51,541 nt of DNA from Bacteroidales bacterium UBA4772 (GCA_002403305.1 DHHM01000019.1:38661-90201); one strand, 5' to 3'; counted from the stretch's first letter, positions 25,941 through 33,966 are shown. The notes: generated by a model not told the origin, from the letters alone. Translations and numbers: made by a program.

Positions 25941-26041
25941 CCATATGCCGCAGGCATTATGGTATTGAAGCGCAGCTTGGCATCCACAAACCCCATATGC
26001 CGTAGAGCCTGCCCCGATAGCCGTATGGCGTATCGGGGCAT
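25941..26041. repeat. REP-like palindromic element
   Basis: The 373-base gap 25706-26078 holds no gene. It contains ATGCC-GCA-GGCAT (25945-25957), a second ATATGCCGTAG half-copy, and a long hairpin: TGCCCCGATAGCC (26010-26022) pairs with GGC and TATCGGGGCA (26027-26040) with one bulged G and a GTAT loop. Compact stems of this kind resemble REP/BIME elements or a bidirectional terminator. A 72-codon minus frame across it is an artefact. Confidence 0.6.
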
Positions 26042-26078
26042 TATAGTATTGTAGAGCGGAACGAGGAAAGTTTGATTT

Positions 26079-27050
26079 TCAGAAAATCTTCAGGAAGGCC
26101 GAAAACATGACTACAAATCCCTTCGGTCCGGGGTAGAGCGGATCTGAATACATTGGAAGAACATAGCTGACATCCGCCTCCAGCGACATGAAAGGCAGAT
26201 TAAATGATACCGGCACCCCGAATTCCATCTCTATCAGGTCGAATTTTTCTGAATAGACGGTGGTGGTGGTCGGGACTTCGGTGGTGGTAGTAGTGGTAGT
26301 AGTTGTAGTTGTGGTGGTTGTTGTTCCGGTTGATCCCTGACCCTGTCCCGAGCCGGGTCCCTGTCCCATGCCGGATCCTGATGTGACCGGAACGCTGACG
26401 GGTGTGACAAGAGTCCGGGTCGTGGTTATAAGCTCCGTACCCTCCATAATACTGGCTGTGGTCAGGTCACCGAACAGAAGATTGGCATATGGTCCGAATG
26501 AGAAGGTGGCTTTTCCCTTGAAGAAGGACGGTGTCTCAAAATACCTTGAGTTTTTTACCTGGAAATAAGCAGGCGGTTCTCTCATCACGAAAGCGCCGTA
26601 TGATAATTCTGTGTAGAGTATCCTCCAGTCGATACCCAGTGAAAGGTCGGCATAGTTGAAATTGCTGAAGAGAGTGTCGGTTAGTTCAGGTTTGACCATA
26701 TACCTGGACAGACCTGCGGAGATGTCAAACCATGAATTGAAATCATGACTGTAGGCCATGGAGGCGCTGTAGAAGGAGGGAGCCGATTGCTCAAGTCCCG
26801 GCAGATAGAAGGCTGCGCCCGTCAGGCTCAGCTCACCACCAATAAGATATGAAAGTGCACCGTACCCGAAAGGCAGGTCACGTGAGATGGTTGAACCGAG
26901 ATAGATCATGTTGCTTCCGTAACCCGTACCGGTATAGAGGGAATGGTTATCCTTCTGCGTGTTGGCCTGCAGTGTGTCACCCTGTGCAACTGCGTTCAGC
27001 GGCAGCAGCAGAAGCAACAGACCGGAAAATATAAGGCGGAAAACTTGCAT
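26079..27050 (-). CDS. Outer-membrane-type protein with a poly-Thr tract
   Basis: A 323-residue exported protein of unknown function. ATG at 27050 follows GAGAAGTGAG and opens a clean signal peptide (MQVFRLIFSGLLLLLLPLNA then VAQG); an ATG at 27143 would add an unlikely Cys/Phe-rich extension. Alternating polar/aromatic strands and a terminal Phe (FLKIF) suggest an outer-membrane barrel. Inserted near the middle is a low-complexity stretch: a Gly/Gln-rich part (GSGMGQGPGSGQGQG) followed by a threonine run encoded by mixed ACN codons, then EVPTTTTVY. This would be an extracellular or periplasmic loop. A TACCTTTG -7 box at 27073-27080 lies just upstream. Confidence 0.6.
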   Translation of the reverse strand: MQVFRLIFSGLLLLLLPLNAVAQGDTLQANTQKDNHSLYTGTGYGSNMIYLGSTISRDLPFGYGALSYLIGGELSLTGAAFYLPGLEQSAPSFYSASMAYSHDFNSWFDISAGLSRYMVKPELTDTLFSNFNYADLSLGIDWRILYTELSYGAFVMREPPAYFQVKNSRYFETPSFFKGKATFSFGPYANLLFGDLTTASIMEGTELITTTRTLVTPVSVPVTSGSGMGQGPGSGQGQGSTGTTTTTTTTTTTTTTTEVPTTTTVYSEKFDLIEMEFGVPVSFNLPFMSLEADVSYVLPMYSDPLYPGPKGFVVMFSAFLKIF

Positions 27051-27072
27051 CTCACTTCTCAAGAATCTGGCA

Positions 27073-27080
27073 CAAAGGTA
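27073..27080 (-). promoter_or_regulatory. -7 promoter box of the poly-Thr protein gene
   Basis: Minus-strand TACCTTTG is an exact TAnnTTTG match, 22 bases before the start codon. The -33 region is not recognisable. Confidence 0.45.
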
Positions 27081-27174
27081 CTCTTGAAAAATGAACGAAT
27101 AATGAAGAAATGTAAAGAAACAGTTCATCTTTGGGCGTTCCAATATACCTTTACAATAAATTTAACCGCGATGA

Positions 27175-27230
27175 AATTTGCATGATCAGCAACTCACAAC
27201 AGGATATGATCAAATTATTTCATGCAAATT
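27175..27230. promoter_or_regulatory. 11-bp inverted repeat in the FMN-reductase promoter region
   Basis: AATTTGCATGA (27175-27185) and TCATGCAAATT (27220-27230) are perfect inverted copies 34 bases apart, with TGATC/GATCA half-sites between them. They sit 36-91 bases before the ATG at 27266. A regulator binding both halves is plausible. Confidence 0.4.
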
Positions 27231-27265
27231 CTGTTCGACCGATGGTTCAAAAATAAAATAACCGA

Positions 27266-27838
27266 ATGAAAACAATTGCGATAATATCATCAAGCGTAAG
27301 GAGTGGCCGCAACAGCCACAGGGTTGCTCTTTATTTCAGCAACTACCTTGAGGAGAATAATATAGCGAAAGCTGATATTGTTGATCTGGAGGAGTATAAT
27401 TTTCCGCTCTTTGATGAACGGCTGCGCCTGCAGAAAGATCCTTCTCCCGGGGCATTGGAGTTTGCGGCGAGGATCAGGGATGCCGACGGAGTGATAATAG
27501 TTACGCCCGAGTATAACGGCAGCCATCCTGCCAGCCTGAAGAATGTTGTTGACCTTCTTTATGATGAGTGGCGAAAGAAACCTGTTGCCATCTCTACCGT
27601 CTCCGACGGTCCTTTTGGCGGCACGCAGGTAATTACTTCGATTCAGTTTTCTTTGTGGAAGATAGGTGCCTGGACTGTCCCGGCAATGTTCCCTGTACCA
27701 AGGGTTGCCGAGGCTTTTGATGAGGAGGGAAAACCTGCAGACAGGTCAGCAGTGGATAAACGTGCTGCCAGGTTCATCAATGAGCTGATGTGGTGCATTG
27801 ATGCCACCGAGCTGATGGCTGCCCGACACTCCTCTTAG
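27266..27838 (+). CDS. NADPH-dependent FMN reductase family protein
   Basis: A 190-residue flavodoxin-fold oxidoreductase that reduces FMN or quinones with NAD(P)H in the cytoplasm. Phosphate-binding loop SSSVRSGRNSHRVAL (residues 8-22) and the flavin-contact segment VTPEYNGSHPASLKNVVDLL are the family signatures, followed by STVSDGPFGGTQ. Length is normal. It is transcribed divergently from the poly-Thr protein, with an inverted repeat upstream. Its TAG overlaps the TAA of the convergent gene on the other strand, so the two genes share their last bases. The physiological acceptor is not evident. Confidence 0.85.
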   Translation: MKTIAIISSSVRSGRNSHRVALYFSNYLEENNIAKADIVDLEEYNFPLFDERLRLQKDPSPGALEFAARIRDADGVIIVTPEYNGSHPASLKNVVDLLYDEWRKKPVAISTVSDGPFGGTQVITSIQFSLWKIGAWTVPAMFPVPRVAEAFDEEGKPADRSAVDKRAARFINELMWCIDATELMAARHSS

Positions 27839-28059
27839 TCGTTCTTCTTCTCTTCCGGCTGCTCTTCCTTTTCCGGCTGCTCCTCCGGTGGTTCGGAGGT
27901 GATGTTTCCGAACTTGTCGACGTAGGCGATCATGTTATCAAGTCCCCCACCCGGCGAGTTTTCCTTGCGGTACTGCTTCTTCTTTTCCTTTTCTTTTCTC
28001 TTCTTGAGACGCTTTTCGGTCTTTTGCTTTTTAATGTAACTGTTGTTCGGTCCTGCCAT
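27835..28059 (-). CDS. Small basic/acidic protein related to cold-shock-linked proteins
   Basis: A 74-residue, highly charged protein. The N-terminal half is Lys/Arg/Glu-rich (KRLKKRKEKEKKKQYRKE), then comes GLDNMIAYVDKFGNI, and the tail is acidic (Glu/Pro/Gln). The MIAYVDxxGNI motif after a Lys-rich helix recurs at the N-terminus of two-part cold-shock-domain proteins of Bacteroidota; here the cold-shock domain itself is absent. It starts 12 bases after the helicase stop on the same strand, so it is its operon partner and probably an RNA-binding accessory (inference). Its stop codon overlaps that of the convergent FMN reductase. Confidence 0.65.
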   Translation of the reverse strand: MAGPNNSYIKKQKTEKRLKKRKEKEKKKQYRKENSPGGGLDNMIAYVDKFGNITSEPPEEQPEKEEQPEEKKND

Positions 28060-28071
28060 ATGCTATCTGTA

Positions 28072-29274
28072 TTAATTAACGAAAGTAAGCGCCTTGCCGC
28101 TGGCGCCTGCCCTGCCTGTACGGCCTATCCGGTGAATATAACTCTCCATATCTTTGGGTGCCTGGAAGTTGATCACATGAGAGACATCCGCAATATCCAG
28201 TCCGCGTGCAGCAACGTCAGTTGCCACCAGCACCTTTATCTTACGGTTCCTGAATGATTCCAGCGCCTTGATGCGGTAGTTCTGCGACTTGTCGCCGTGG
28301 ATCTCATCTGCGGCGATGCCTGCCCGGCGGAGATCCCTGCATATACGGCTTACTCCCCGCTTGGTGTCGGCAAAGATCAGCACCTTTTCAAACGACTGGT
28401 CCCTCACCATGTTGAGGAGGATATCTATTTTCTTTTCTCCATCCTTGACGGTTATTATGTCCTGTTCGATGTTATCGGCGCTGACGTTCTCATTCCTCAC
28501 ACGGACCTCAAAGGGGTCATTCATGAGGCTGCTTATCAGCGCTTTCTGACTCTTGTCCTCAGTAGCTGAGAAGAGGATGGTCTGATTGCGGTTGCTCATG
28601 CCGTCGACCAGCCTCCTGATCTCTTCAGCAAAGCCCATGTCCAGCAGCCTGTCGAACTCATCAAGTACCAGTATGCTGAACCTGTCGAGGTTGAGTGCGC
28701 CCTGGCGCACCATATCGGCTATCCTTCCCGGTGTGCCGATGACTATCTGTCCCGGACGGCGCAGTTTTTCAATGTCAACCCTGACGCTGGTGCCTCCTAT
28801 AAGGCATGAGCTGAAGAGCTTAAGCCCGAAGGCGATGCTCCTGAACTCCTTGTCTATCTGCAGTGCCAGCTCACGTGTGGGCGAGACTACCAGCACGTTG
28901 CTGGCGGAATCCCTGCGAAGGAAGTTATGTATCAGCGGTATGAGATAGGCCCCGGTCTTGCCCGTGCCGGTCTGCGCCAGACCCATGAGGTTACGGCCGC
29001 CAAGGATGGCCTCAATGGTCCTGTCCTGTATCTCGGTGGGCTTCTCGTACCCTTTTTTCTGAAGATTGAGAATGATGGCACTGTCAACAGGAAGTTCCGC
29101 GATCAGCCTCTCTGGCACGTATGCCACGAAGGAGGCCGGGGATGCCTTCTTAATGAATTTGTTTGTATTTACCGTGCCGGTGTTGATCTTCTTCCTGTTG
29201 TGTGTTCTTTTTATCGTGTCGTTATGACCTTGATTCTGTTTGCCCCTCCATCGGGGTTCTCTGTAATATCCCAT
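28072..29274 (-). CDS. DEAD-box-family RNA helicase with a DEFD motif II
   Basis: A 400-residue RNA helicase. An N-terminal basic extension of about 55 residues (MGYYREPRWRGKQNQGHN) precedes the core: Q motif (GYEKPTEIQDRTIE), I (AQTGTGKT), PTRELALQ, TPGRIAD, II (DEFDRLLDMGF), III (FSAT), VATDVAARGLDI and VI (HRIGRTGRAG). Motif II reads DEFD instead of DEAD; the Asp-Glu-x-Asp needed for Mg-ATP hydrolysis is kept. The protein ends directly after the core (GKALTFVN), without an RNA-binding tail, but is followed by a separate small basic protein that could supply that function. A well-formed promoter at 29457-29487 implies a leader of about 176 bases, as seen in cold-regulated helicase mRNAs. 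Confidence 0.9.
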   Translation of the reverse strand: MGYYREPRWRGKQNQGHNDTIKRTHNRKKINTGTVNTNKFIKKASPASFVAYVPERLIAELPVDSAIILNLQKKGYEKPTEIQDRTIEAILGGRNLMGLAQTGTGKTGAYLIPLIHNFLRRDSASNVLVVSPTRELALQIDKEFRSIAFGLKLFSSCLIGGTSVRVDIEKLRRPGQIVIGTPGRIADMVRQGALNLDRFSILVLDEFDRLLDMGFAEEIRRLVDGMSNRNQTILFSATEDKSQKALISSLMNDPFEVRVRNENVSADNIEQDIITVKDGEKKIDILLNMVRDQSFEKVLIFADTKRGVSRICRDLRRAGIAADEIHGDKSQNYRIKALESFRNRKIKVLVATDVAARGLDIADVSHVINFQAPKDMESYIHRIGRTGRAGASGKALTFVN

Positions 29275-29456
29275 TAAATGTTTTATTTGCTTAATGCCGC
29301 TGAAAAATCATTAACCAAATATCTGTTCAATGTGGTTATGTTCTCCTGACGAAATGTTATTCAGCGTAAACTAGTGATTGTAGAAAGAACTCCTCGTGAT
29401 CTGATCCTGAAGGAGATATGCTGACTATACAGATCTATTTTATGCTTAAATCGGTG

Positions 29457-29487
29457 CAAAGGTACTCAAAATTCTCCGTACCTGCAA
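29457..29487 (-). promoter_or_regulatory. Promoter of the DEFD helicase operon with long leader
   Basis: On the minus strand TTG (29485-29487), a 20-base spacer and TACCTTTG (29457-29464) match the Bacteroidota -33/-7 pattern. Transcription would start near 29450, leaving about 176 untranslated bases before the ATG at 29274 with no open frame in them. Confidence 0.55.
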
Positions 29488-29565
29488 CTGGATAATGAAT
29501 CAGTGTCCCATCACTGATTCTCTCGTTACCGGAAAAAGTCAAAATGCGAGCAAACCGGAAAGCAG

Positions 29566-29706
29566 CTATCCTTTCTTCCTCTTGATGGTGCAGCCGATTG
29601 CCCGGGTGCCTCCCACGGTAACCTCTTCACCCCTGATCAGGCTGTTGAGGGCCTCTTCTGCATATTTCCTGTCCGCTGCCGAGGGGTCGTCGGCGTGTTC
29701 ACGATC
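29566..29706 (-). pseudogene. C-terminal stump of a thioredoxin-family/peroxiredoxin protein
   Basis: The minus strand encodes about 46 residues, with YAEEALNSLIRGEEV and ending AIGCTIKRKKG before a stop. The end (x-GCTIK-K/R) and the preceding EAL-SLL-G-EV helix are those of the thioredoxin/AhpC-like proteins of Bacteroidota. An in-frame TGA lies immediately upstream and no start exists, so only the last exon-like tail survives. Confidence 0.55.
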
Positions 29707-29792
29707 TCACCCGGCAAAAGAAATTGATGACGTTTGACAGAGCAGGTTATTCCGCGGCTTGAACTGGCAGGCTGCTTATAATATTACTTCAT

Positions 29793-30296
29793 TTAAAACT
29801 GAATCGGCACTGCCGTAGTATCTATCGGGATAGGAGCTTTTTCAGATTCATGCCCCACAAAGATCTTCCAGCCCTCTTCATGTTTCCTGAAACCCACCGT
29901 GATCATATAATCCTCCATAATCATCTCATCACCGGTCGTCATGATTATGCCGTTGTTGCCGTGCCATGTATAAACAAAACATTCCGGGCTGACAATTATA
30001 TACTTCTCAAATTTTGTATCAAAGCTCTGTCCTTTGATGTATGGGAAGTTCTGCTCAGCCAGCTCCATCATCCTGTCATAGTCATAAATCATACCGGCCG
30101 CAATGTAAGTCATGTCGGTATTGTTCTCAAACATGCCGGTCAATGTTTCAACATCGCTTACGGTCATGGCATCGAAGTAGGTCTTTACTGCGGCAGTAGC
30201 CTCTTCCTGGACTGCGGCTTTCTGCTCTTCAGTCATGGGCTTGTTTGTGGTGCAGGCTGCCATTAGCAGCAGCAACGGGATCAGGAGTTTTTTCAT
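29793..30296 (-). CDS. NTF2/SnoaL-like lipoprotein
   Basis: A 167-residue exported lipoprotein. ATG at 30296 opens MKKLLIPLLLLMAAC, with Cys15 as the lipidation site (LMAAC, then TT). The mature part is a cone-shaped NTF2-like fold of the DUF4440/SnoaL kind: AAVKTYFDAMTVSDVETL, GMIYDYDRMMELAEQNFP, a strand with FVYTWHGNNGII, and VGFRKHEEGWKIFVGHES at the end. Such proteins bind small ligands or act as stand-alone periplasmic isomerase-like domains; no catalytic residue can be assigned. An alternative ATG nine codons upstream lacks a signal sequence. A strong promoter lies 55-86 bases upstream; the gene is monocistronic. Confidence 0.78.
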   Translation of the reverse strand: MKKLLIPLLLLMAACTTNKPMTEEQKAAVQEEATAAVKTYFDAMTVSDVETLTGMFENNTDMTYIAAGMIYDYDRMMELAEQNFPYIKGQSFDTKFEKYIIVSPECFVYTWHGNNGIIMTTGDEMIMEDYMITVGFRKHEEGWKIFVGHESEKAPIPIDTTAVPIQF

Positions 30297-30350
30297 AATT
30301 ACAAGGTTTTGTTTGACGATCATGTTATCAATTAATTATCAGATTACTAC

Positions 30351-30382
30351 CAAAGGTATGACATAAACATATCCATGTCAAA
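30351..30382 (-). promoter_or_regulatory. Consensus Bacteroidota promoter of the NTF2-like lipoprotein gene
   Basis: TTTG (30379-30382), a 20-base spacer and TACCTTTG (30351-30358) on the minus strand match the -33/-7 consensus exactly. Transcription should start near 30344, giving a leader of about 48 bases. Confidence 0.7.
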
Positions 30383-30414
30383 TTTTTTTAAGTATCACCG
30401 ATTTACTGTTCGCA

Positions 30415-30462
30415 CTCCTCAGTTGTGACTGTAGGCTGTGGAGTGCCGACTGAAATCCTTAC
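30415..30462. repeat. GACTG-type dispersed repeat copy
   Basis: Contains GTGACTGTAGGCTGTGGAGTGCCGACTGAAATCC, broken by substitutions but of the same style as the copies near 8.4 kb and 37.0 kb. It lies between divergent genes. Confidence 0.45.
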
Positions 30463-30549
30463 AGGGTTAAAAAACCTTAATGAAAATGGCTTTAGGCCGT
30501 GACGGGTCAAAAAAAACATAACTTTATCCAAACTTTTTTGACCCCTATT

Positions 30550-31782
30550 ATGAAGAAGTTGACACTATTTGCGTTACTGCTGCTGCTTGCCGGCGCTGCC
30601 GGAGAGGTGTGGTCATGCACCACCTTCATCATGTCAGGCAAACATACTCCTGACGGCAGGCCACTGCTATACAAGAACCGCGATACTGGAACACTCGACA
30701 ATGCGCTGGTATTCTTTACCGACGGCAAATACCCCTACATAGGACTCGTCGATTCCAAAGCCTCGTGGCAAGAGGAGGTGTGGGGAGGATTCAACTCCGC
30801 AGGATTCGCTATCATGAATTCGGCAGCCTATAACAACAACGAGGGAGACACCACCAAACTGGCCGACCGCGAAGGGGTGGTGATGAAGATGGCGCTGGCC
30901 ACCTGCGAAACCCTGGCCGACTTTGAGCAGATGCTCACCGACATGCTGAAGCCGCTGGGCGTGGATGCCAACTTTGGGGTCATCGATGCAGAGGGCGGTG
31001 CCGCCTACTATGAGACCGGCAACTTCGGTTTTAAAAAGATAGATGCCAACGATCCGGCACTGGCACCATACGGACTCATCATACGTACCAACCACTCCTT
31101 TACCGGTACCGTGGGCGAGGGAGGCGGTTATATCAGGTATGCCGCTGCCAGCGACGTCTTCAACATAGCCCTGGCACAGAACAGGCTCGATCCGCAATAC
31201 CTCCTCAACAGCCTGTCGCGCAACCTGACCCACGGCCTCACCGGAGTGAACCTGAGGGCAGAGATGCCGGCAGACGCCAACAGCGAGGCTTTCGTGAACT
31301 TCGATGACTTCATCCCCCGCACATCAACAGCCGCTGCAATAATGGTGGTGGGAGCAGCCAAAGGCCAAGACCCCTCACAGGCAATGATGTGGACCCTGAT
31401 GGGATTCCCCCTTACCGCCGTGGCAGTGCCGGTCTGGATTACCGCCGGCAAGAATCTGCCTCGCGTACTCAGCATGAAGGAGGATATGCACTCACCGCTA
31501 TGCGACGTCGCCATGACGCTCAAACGTGAGCTCTTCCCCATAAAAAGAGGCTCGGGCGGCAAATACATGAATGTGGCTCTCCTGCTTAACAGGGAAAAGA
31601 CAGGCTTTCTCCAGAGGCTCGCTCCTGTGGAGGAGGAGATATTTGCCAGAACCGCGGCGCTGACCTCGTTGATGCCCGAACGAAAAGGGCAGCGCAGTGA
31701 GGCAATAACGGAGTTCTACAGGTGGGTCGACAGCTATATATTTCAGTCCTACAATGACCTGTTTGGGCTGCAGATGGAGTAA
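30550..31782 (+). CDS. C45-type Ntn hydrolase (acyl-CoA:6-APA acyltransferase-like)
   Basis: A 410-residue exported hydrolase of the linear-amide (C45/choloylglycine-like) Ntn superfamily, which cleaves N-acyl amides. The ATG at 30550 gives signal peptide MKKLTLFALLLLLAGAAG, then EVWSCTTF. Cys23 is the expected N-terminal nucleophile (CTTF, with later GRPLLYKNRDTG and RTNHSF supplying the oxyanion and Arg/Asn residues). Signal-peptide cleavage at VWS|C would directly expose the nucleophile, so export and activation may be one step; lipidation is less likely because Trp sits in the lipobox. A 17-codon upstream extension from 30499 is rejected. Followed by two M14-type genes on the same strand after 166 bases. 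Confidence 0.75.
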   Translation: MKKLTLFALLLLLAGAAGEVWSCTTFIMSGKHTPDGRPLLYKNRDTGTLDNALVFFTDGKYPYIGLVDSKASWQEEVWGGFNSAGFAIMNSAAYNNNEGDTTKLADREGVVMKMALATCETLADFEQMLTDMLKPLGVDANFGVIDAEGGAAYYETGNFGFKKIDANDPALAPYGLIIRTNHSFTGTVGEGGGYIRYAAASDVFNIALAQNRLDPQYLLNSLSRNLTHGLTGVNLRAEMPADANSEAFVNFDDFIPRTSTAAAIMVVGAAKGQDPSQAMMWTLMGFPLTAVAVPVWITAGKNLPRVLSMKEDMHSPLCDVAMTLKRELFPIKRGSGGKYMNVALLLNREKTGFLQRLAPVEEEIFARTAALTSLMPERKGQRSEAITEFYRWVDSYIFQSYNDLFGLQME

Positions 31783-31791
31783 AGCCACGTC

Positions 31792-31930
31792 TGATAAACC
31801 AGTCGAATTACAAAAAACCAGCCACCCTTGATAAAACAGTCCTATTACAGGAAAGCACAAACACTTTTGATGAACAACCAGTATAAGAAGAAATCAAGTC
31901 AACCTTGACGATCTGATCGGATTTCAAGTA
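31792..31930. repeat. Degenerate tandem repeat of about 38 bp
   Basis: Four blocks start with TGATAAA, TGATAAA, TGATGAA and TGACGAT at 31792, 31829, 31868 and 31906 (spacing 37, 39 and 38), each followed in part by CAGT or CAAG and a TTAC or ATAAG string. They fill the gap between the C45 and M14 genes. Confidence 0.35.
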
Positions 31931-31948
31931 AAATAAAGTTACCCTGAG

Positions 31949-33964
31949 ATGAGAAAAACAGTAAGACCAGCAGTGAGAGGCTTTTTTCTTCTCATTGCAT
32001 TTCTGATGATCAGTCACGGCTCTGTGTCGGCGATTGACAGGTACGGTGACCCGATAGCGGTGAACAAAAGGATTGAGCAGATACGGCAGAGCTCCCCGGC
32101 CCTGGTGAAGGTGCATAAGATGGCTGTCACCCCGGGAGGCAGGGAGATGCTGATGCTCGAGATAGGCAAGTCGGGCAGCACAATGCCTGCGGTGCTTGTC
32201 ACAGCCAACATGTCCGGCACCACTCCCCTGGCCACCGAGGCAGCCCTCTCGCTCGCCTCACGCATCGTGGCAGACCAGAAGATGCAGGAGGGACACACAT
32301 GGTACATACTGCCCCTGGGCAACCCTGACGCCTTCGCACGTTACTTTCAGAAGCCCCTCTACCTTGACGCCGCCAACGGCACTCCCTTCAATGATGATAC
32401 CGATGAGCTGACCGACGAGGACGGGTATAACGACCTTAACGGTGACGGCATCATCACGCAGATGAGGGTGAAGGCTCATGACGGCATCTGGATTCCCGTC
32501 GAGGGCGAGCCGCGGCTGATGCGCAAGGCTGATGCCGTCAAGGGAGAAAAGGGCATATACAAGCTTTATACAGAGGGCATTGACGACGACGGTGACGGAA
32601 AATACAACGAGGATGCTCCCGGCGGAACGGACGTGAACATCAACTTCCCGCACCTGTTCAAGAGCTTCGGCAGACGCAGCGGCCTTTTTCCGGGATCGGC
32701 ACCTGAGGCAGACGCACTCATCAAATTTGCCTTCAAACATCCGGAGCTGGCCATGGTTATTTCGTTCGGCAAGACCAACTTCCTCCTCTCGCCGCCGCAG
32801 GGCGGCAGGCAGGGCAGCTATGACGCCGAGAACATACGCATTCCTGAAGAGATAGGAAAGCAGATGGGACTGGACGTCTCGCGCAGGTACAAGATGAGTG
32901 AGATCATAGAGATGGTCCAGCCCATGATGCCGCCCGGAATGACTGCCGATGAGAGCATGATAGCCAGCTTCCTCGGGCTGGGCGCCGTGGTCAATCCCAT
33001 GAAAGAGGACCTGGATTTCTACAATGAGATTTCTTCCAACTACAAGGAGTACCTTAAGAAAAAGGGAGTCACAGCAGAGCGTTTTGATCCCGCACAGCCG
33101 GAAGACGGTTCGTTCGAGCTCTGGGCGTACTACCATCTCGGGCTTCCCGTATTCACCATGGACCTGTGGGGTGTGCCGAAACCAAAGGAAGAGAAGAAGG
33201 ACGGCAGCGGAATAACCGTGGAGGCACTTGAAAAGATGTCCTCCTCCGAGTTTCTGGAGCTCGGCGAGGATAAGATCACCGCTTTTCTGAAGGAGAGGGG
33301 TGCACCTGATCAGTACAATGCGAAGATGGCAATGACGATGGTACGCAACGGGCAGGTGTCGCCGGCACAGATGGCCGGGATGATCAAACAGATGCCTGCT
33401 CCGAAAAGTGATGCCAAAAAGGGCAACCCGAAGGAGACGGCTCTCCTTGCCTTCCTCGACAGTCATACCCCCGGAGAGGGTTTCATCGACTGGAAACCTT
33501 TCACCCATCCGACGCTGGGAGAGGTGGAGATAGGAGGGTTTGTACCCTTCACTGACAACACCCCTCCGGCAGCCATGGCTGACTCACTGCTTGACCTGCA
33601 CCTTCCGTACCTCTCCGAGCTGGTCAGCCGCATGCCGCTGCTGCAGCTGGCCGAGGTGAAAGCGACGGACAAGGGCGGGGGAGTATACGAGATCGAAGCA
33701 TGGGTGGCCAACAGCGGTTACCTTCCCTGGCCCACGGCTATGGGAAGGAGGAACAAGACTCCCGCACCCGCCATACTCATCCTGGAGGGGGAGGATATCA
33801 AAATCCTCTCCGGATACAAGAGGACGCCGGTGAACGCCGTCGGCGGTATGAAGTCGGAAAAGCATACCTGGCTGATCGTTGCACCGAAGAGAGCGTCGCT
33901 AACACTGAAGCTTGAGTCGAGCCAGGCAGGGAGAGATACAAAACGGATTAATATCGGAGGTTAG
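31949..33964 (+). CDS. M14 carboxypeptidase-like pseudoenzyme
   Basis: A 671-residue exported protein with the zinc-carboxypeptidase (M14) layout but without its catalytic residues. Signal peptide ends near SVSA. Where its neighbour reads NIHGNE (zinc His and Glu), this protein reads NMSGTT (Ser89, Thr92). The third zinc His is replaced (VISFGKTN against VFAFHNN), the substrate-binding NRN becomes NIN, and the catalytic Glu region reads TMDLWG against VGELFQ. Two Ca-binding-like acidic loops are kept (DEDGYNDLNGDG and DDDGDGKYNED), as is the C-terminal beta domain. Frame, length and composition are intact, so it is a maintained pseudoenzyme, perhaps a substrate-binding or regulatory partner of the next gene, whose ATG follows 2 bases after its stop. 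Confidence 0.78.
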   Translation: MRKTVRPAVRGFFLLIAFLMISHGSVSAIDRYGDPIAVNKRIEQIRQSSPALVKVHKMAVTPGGREMLMLEIGKSGSTMPAVLVTANMSGTTPLATEAALSLASRIVADQKMQEGHTWYILPLGNPDAFARYFQKPLYLDAANGTPFNDDTDELTDEDGYNDLNGDGIITQMRVKAHDGIWIPVEGEPRLMRKADAVKGEKGIYKLYTEGIDDDGDGKYNEDAPGGTDVNINFPHLFKSFGRRSGLFPGSAPEADALIKFAFKHPELAMVISFGKTNFLLSPPQGGRQGSYDAENIRIPEEIGKQMGLDVSRRYKMSEIIEMVQPMMPPGMTADESMIASFLGLGAVVNPMKEDLDFYNEISSNYKEYLKKKGVTAERFDPAQPEDGSFELWAYYHLGLPVFTMDLWGVPKPKEEKKDGSGITVEALEKMSSSEFLELGEDKITAFLKERGAPDQYNAKMAMTMVRNGQVSPAQMAGMIKQMPAPKSDAKKGNPKETALLAFLDSHTPGEGFIDWKPFTHPTLGEVEIGGFVPFTDNTPPAAMADSLLDLHLPYLSELVSRMPLLQLAEVKATDKGGGVYEIEAWVANSGYLPWPTAMGRRNKTPAPAILILEGEDIKILSGYKRTPVNAVGGMKSEKHTWLIVAPKRASLTLKLESSQAGRDTKRINIGG

Positions 33965-33966
33965 TC

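Noticed and set aside
25823..26041. 72-codon minus frame next to the poly-Thr protein gene
   Set aside because: It lies wholly in the REP-like hairpin region; the palindromes keep it open by chance.
29495..29737. 80-codon plus frame upstream of the NTF2-like gene
   Set aside because: It is antisense to the thioredoxin-family remnant, which explains the bias.
32258..33508. A 416-codon minus-strand frame within the M14-like pseudoenzyme gene
   Set aside because: Composition rich in His/Leu/Val with no family motif; it mirrors the GC-rich plus-strand gene.
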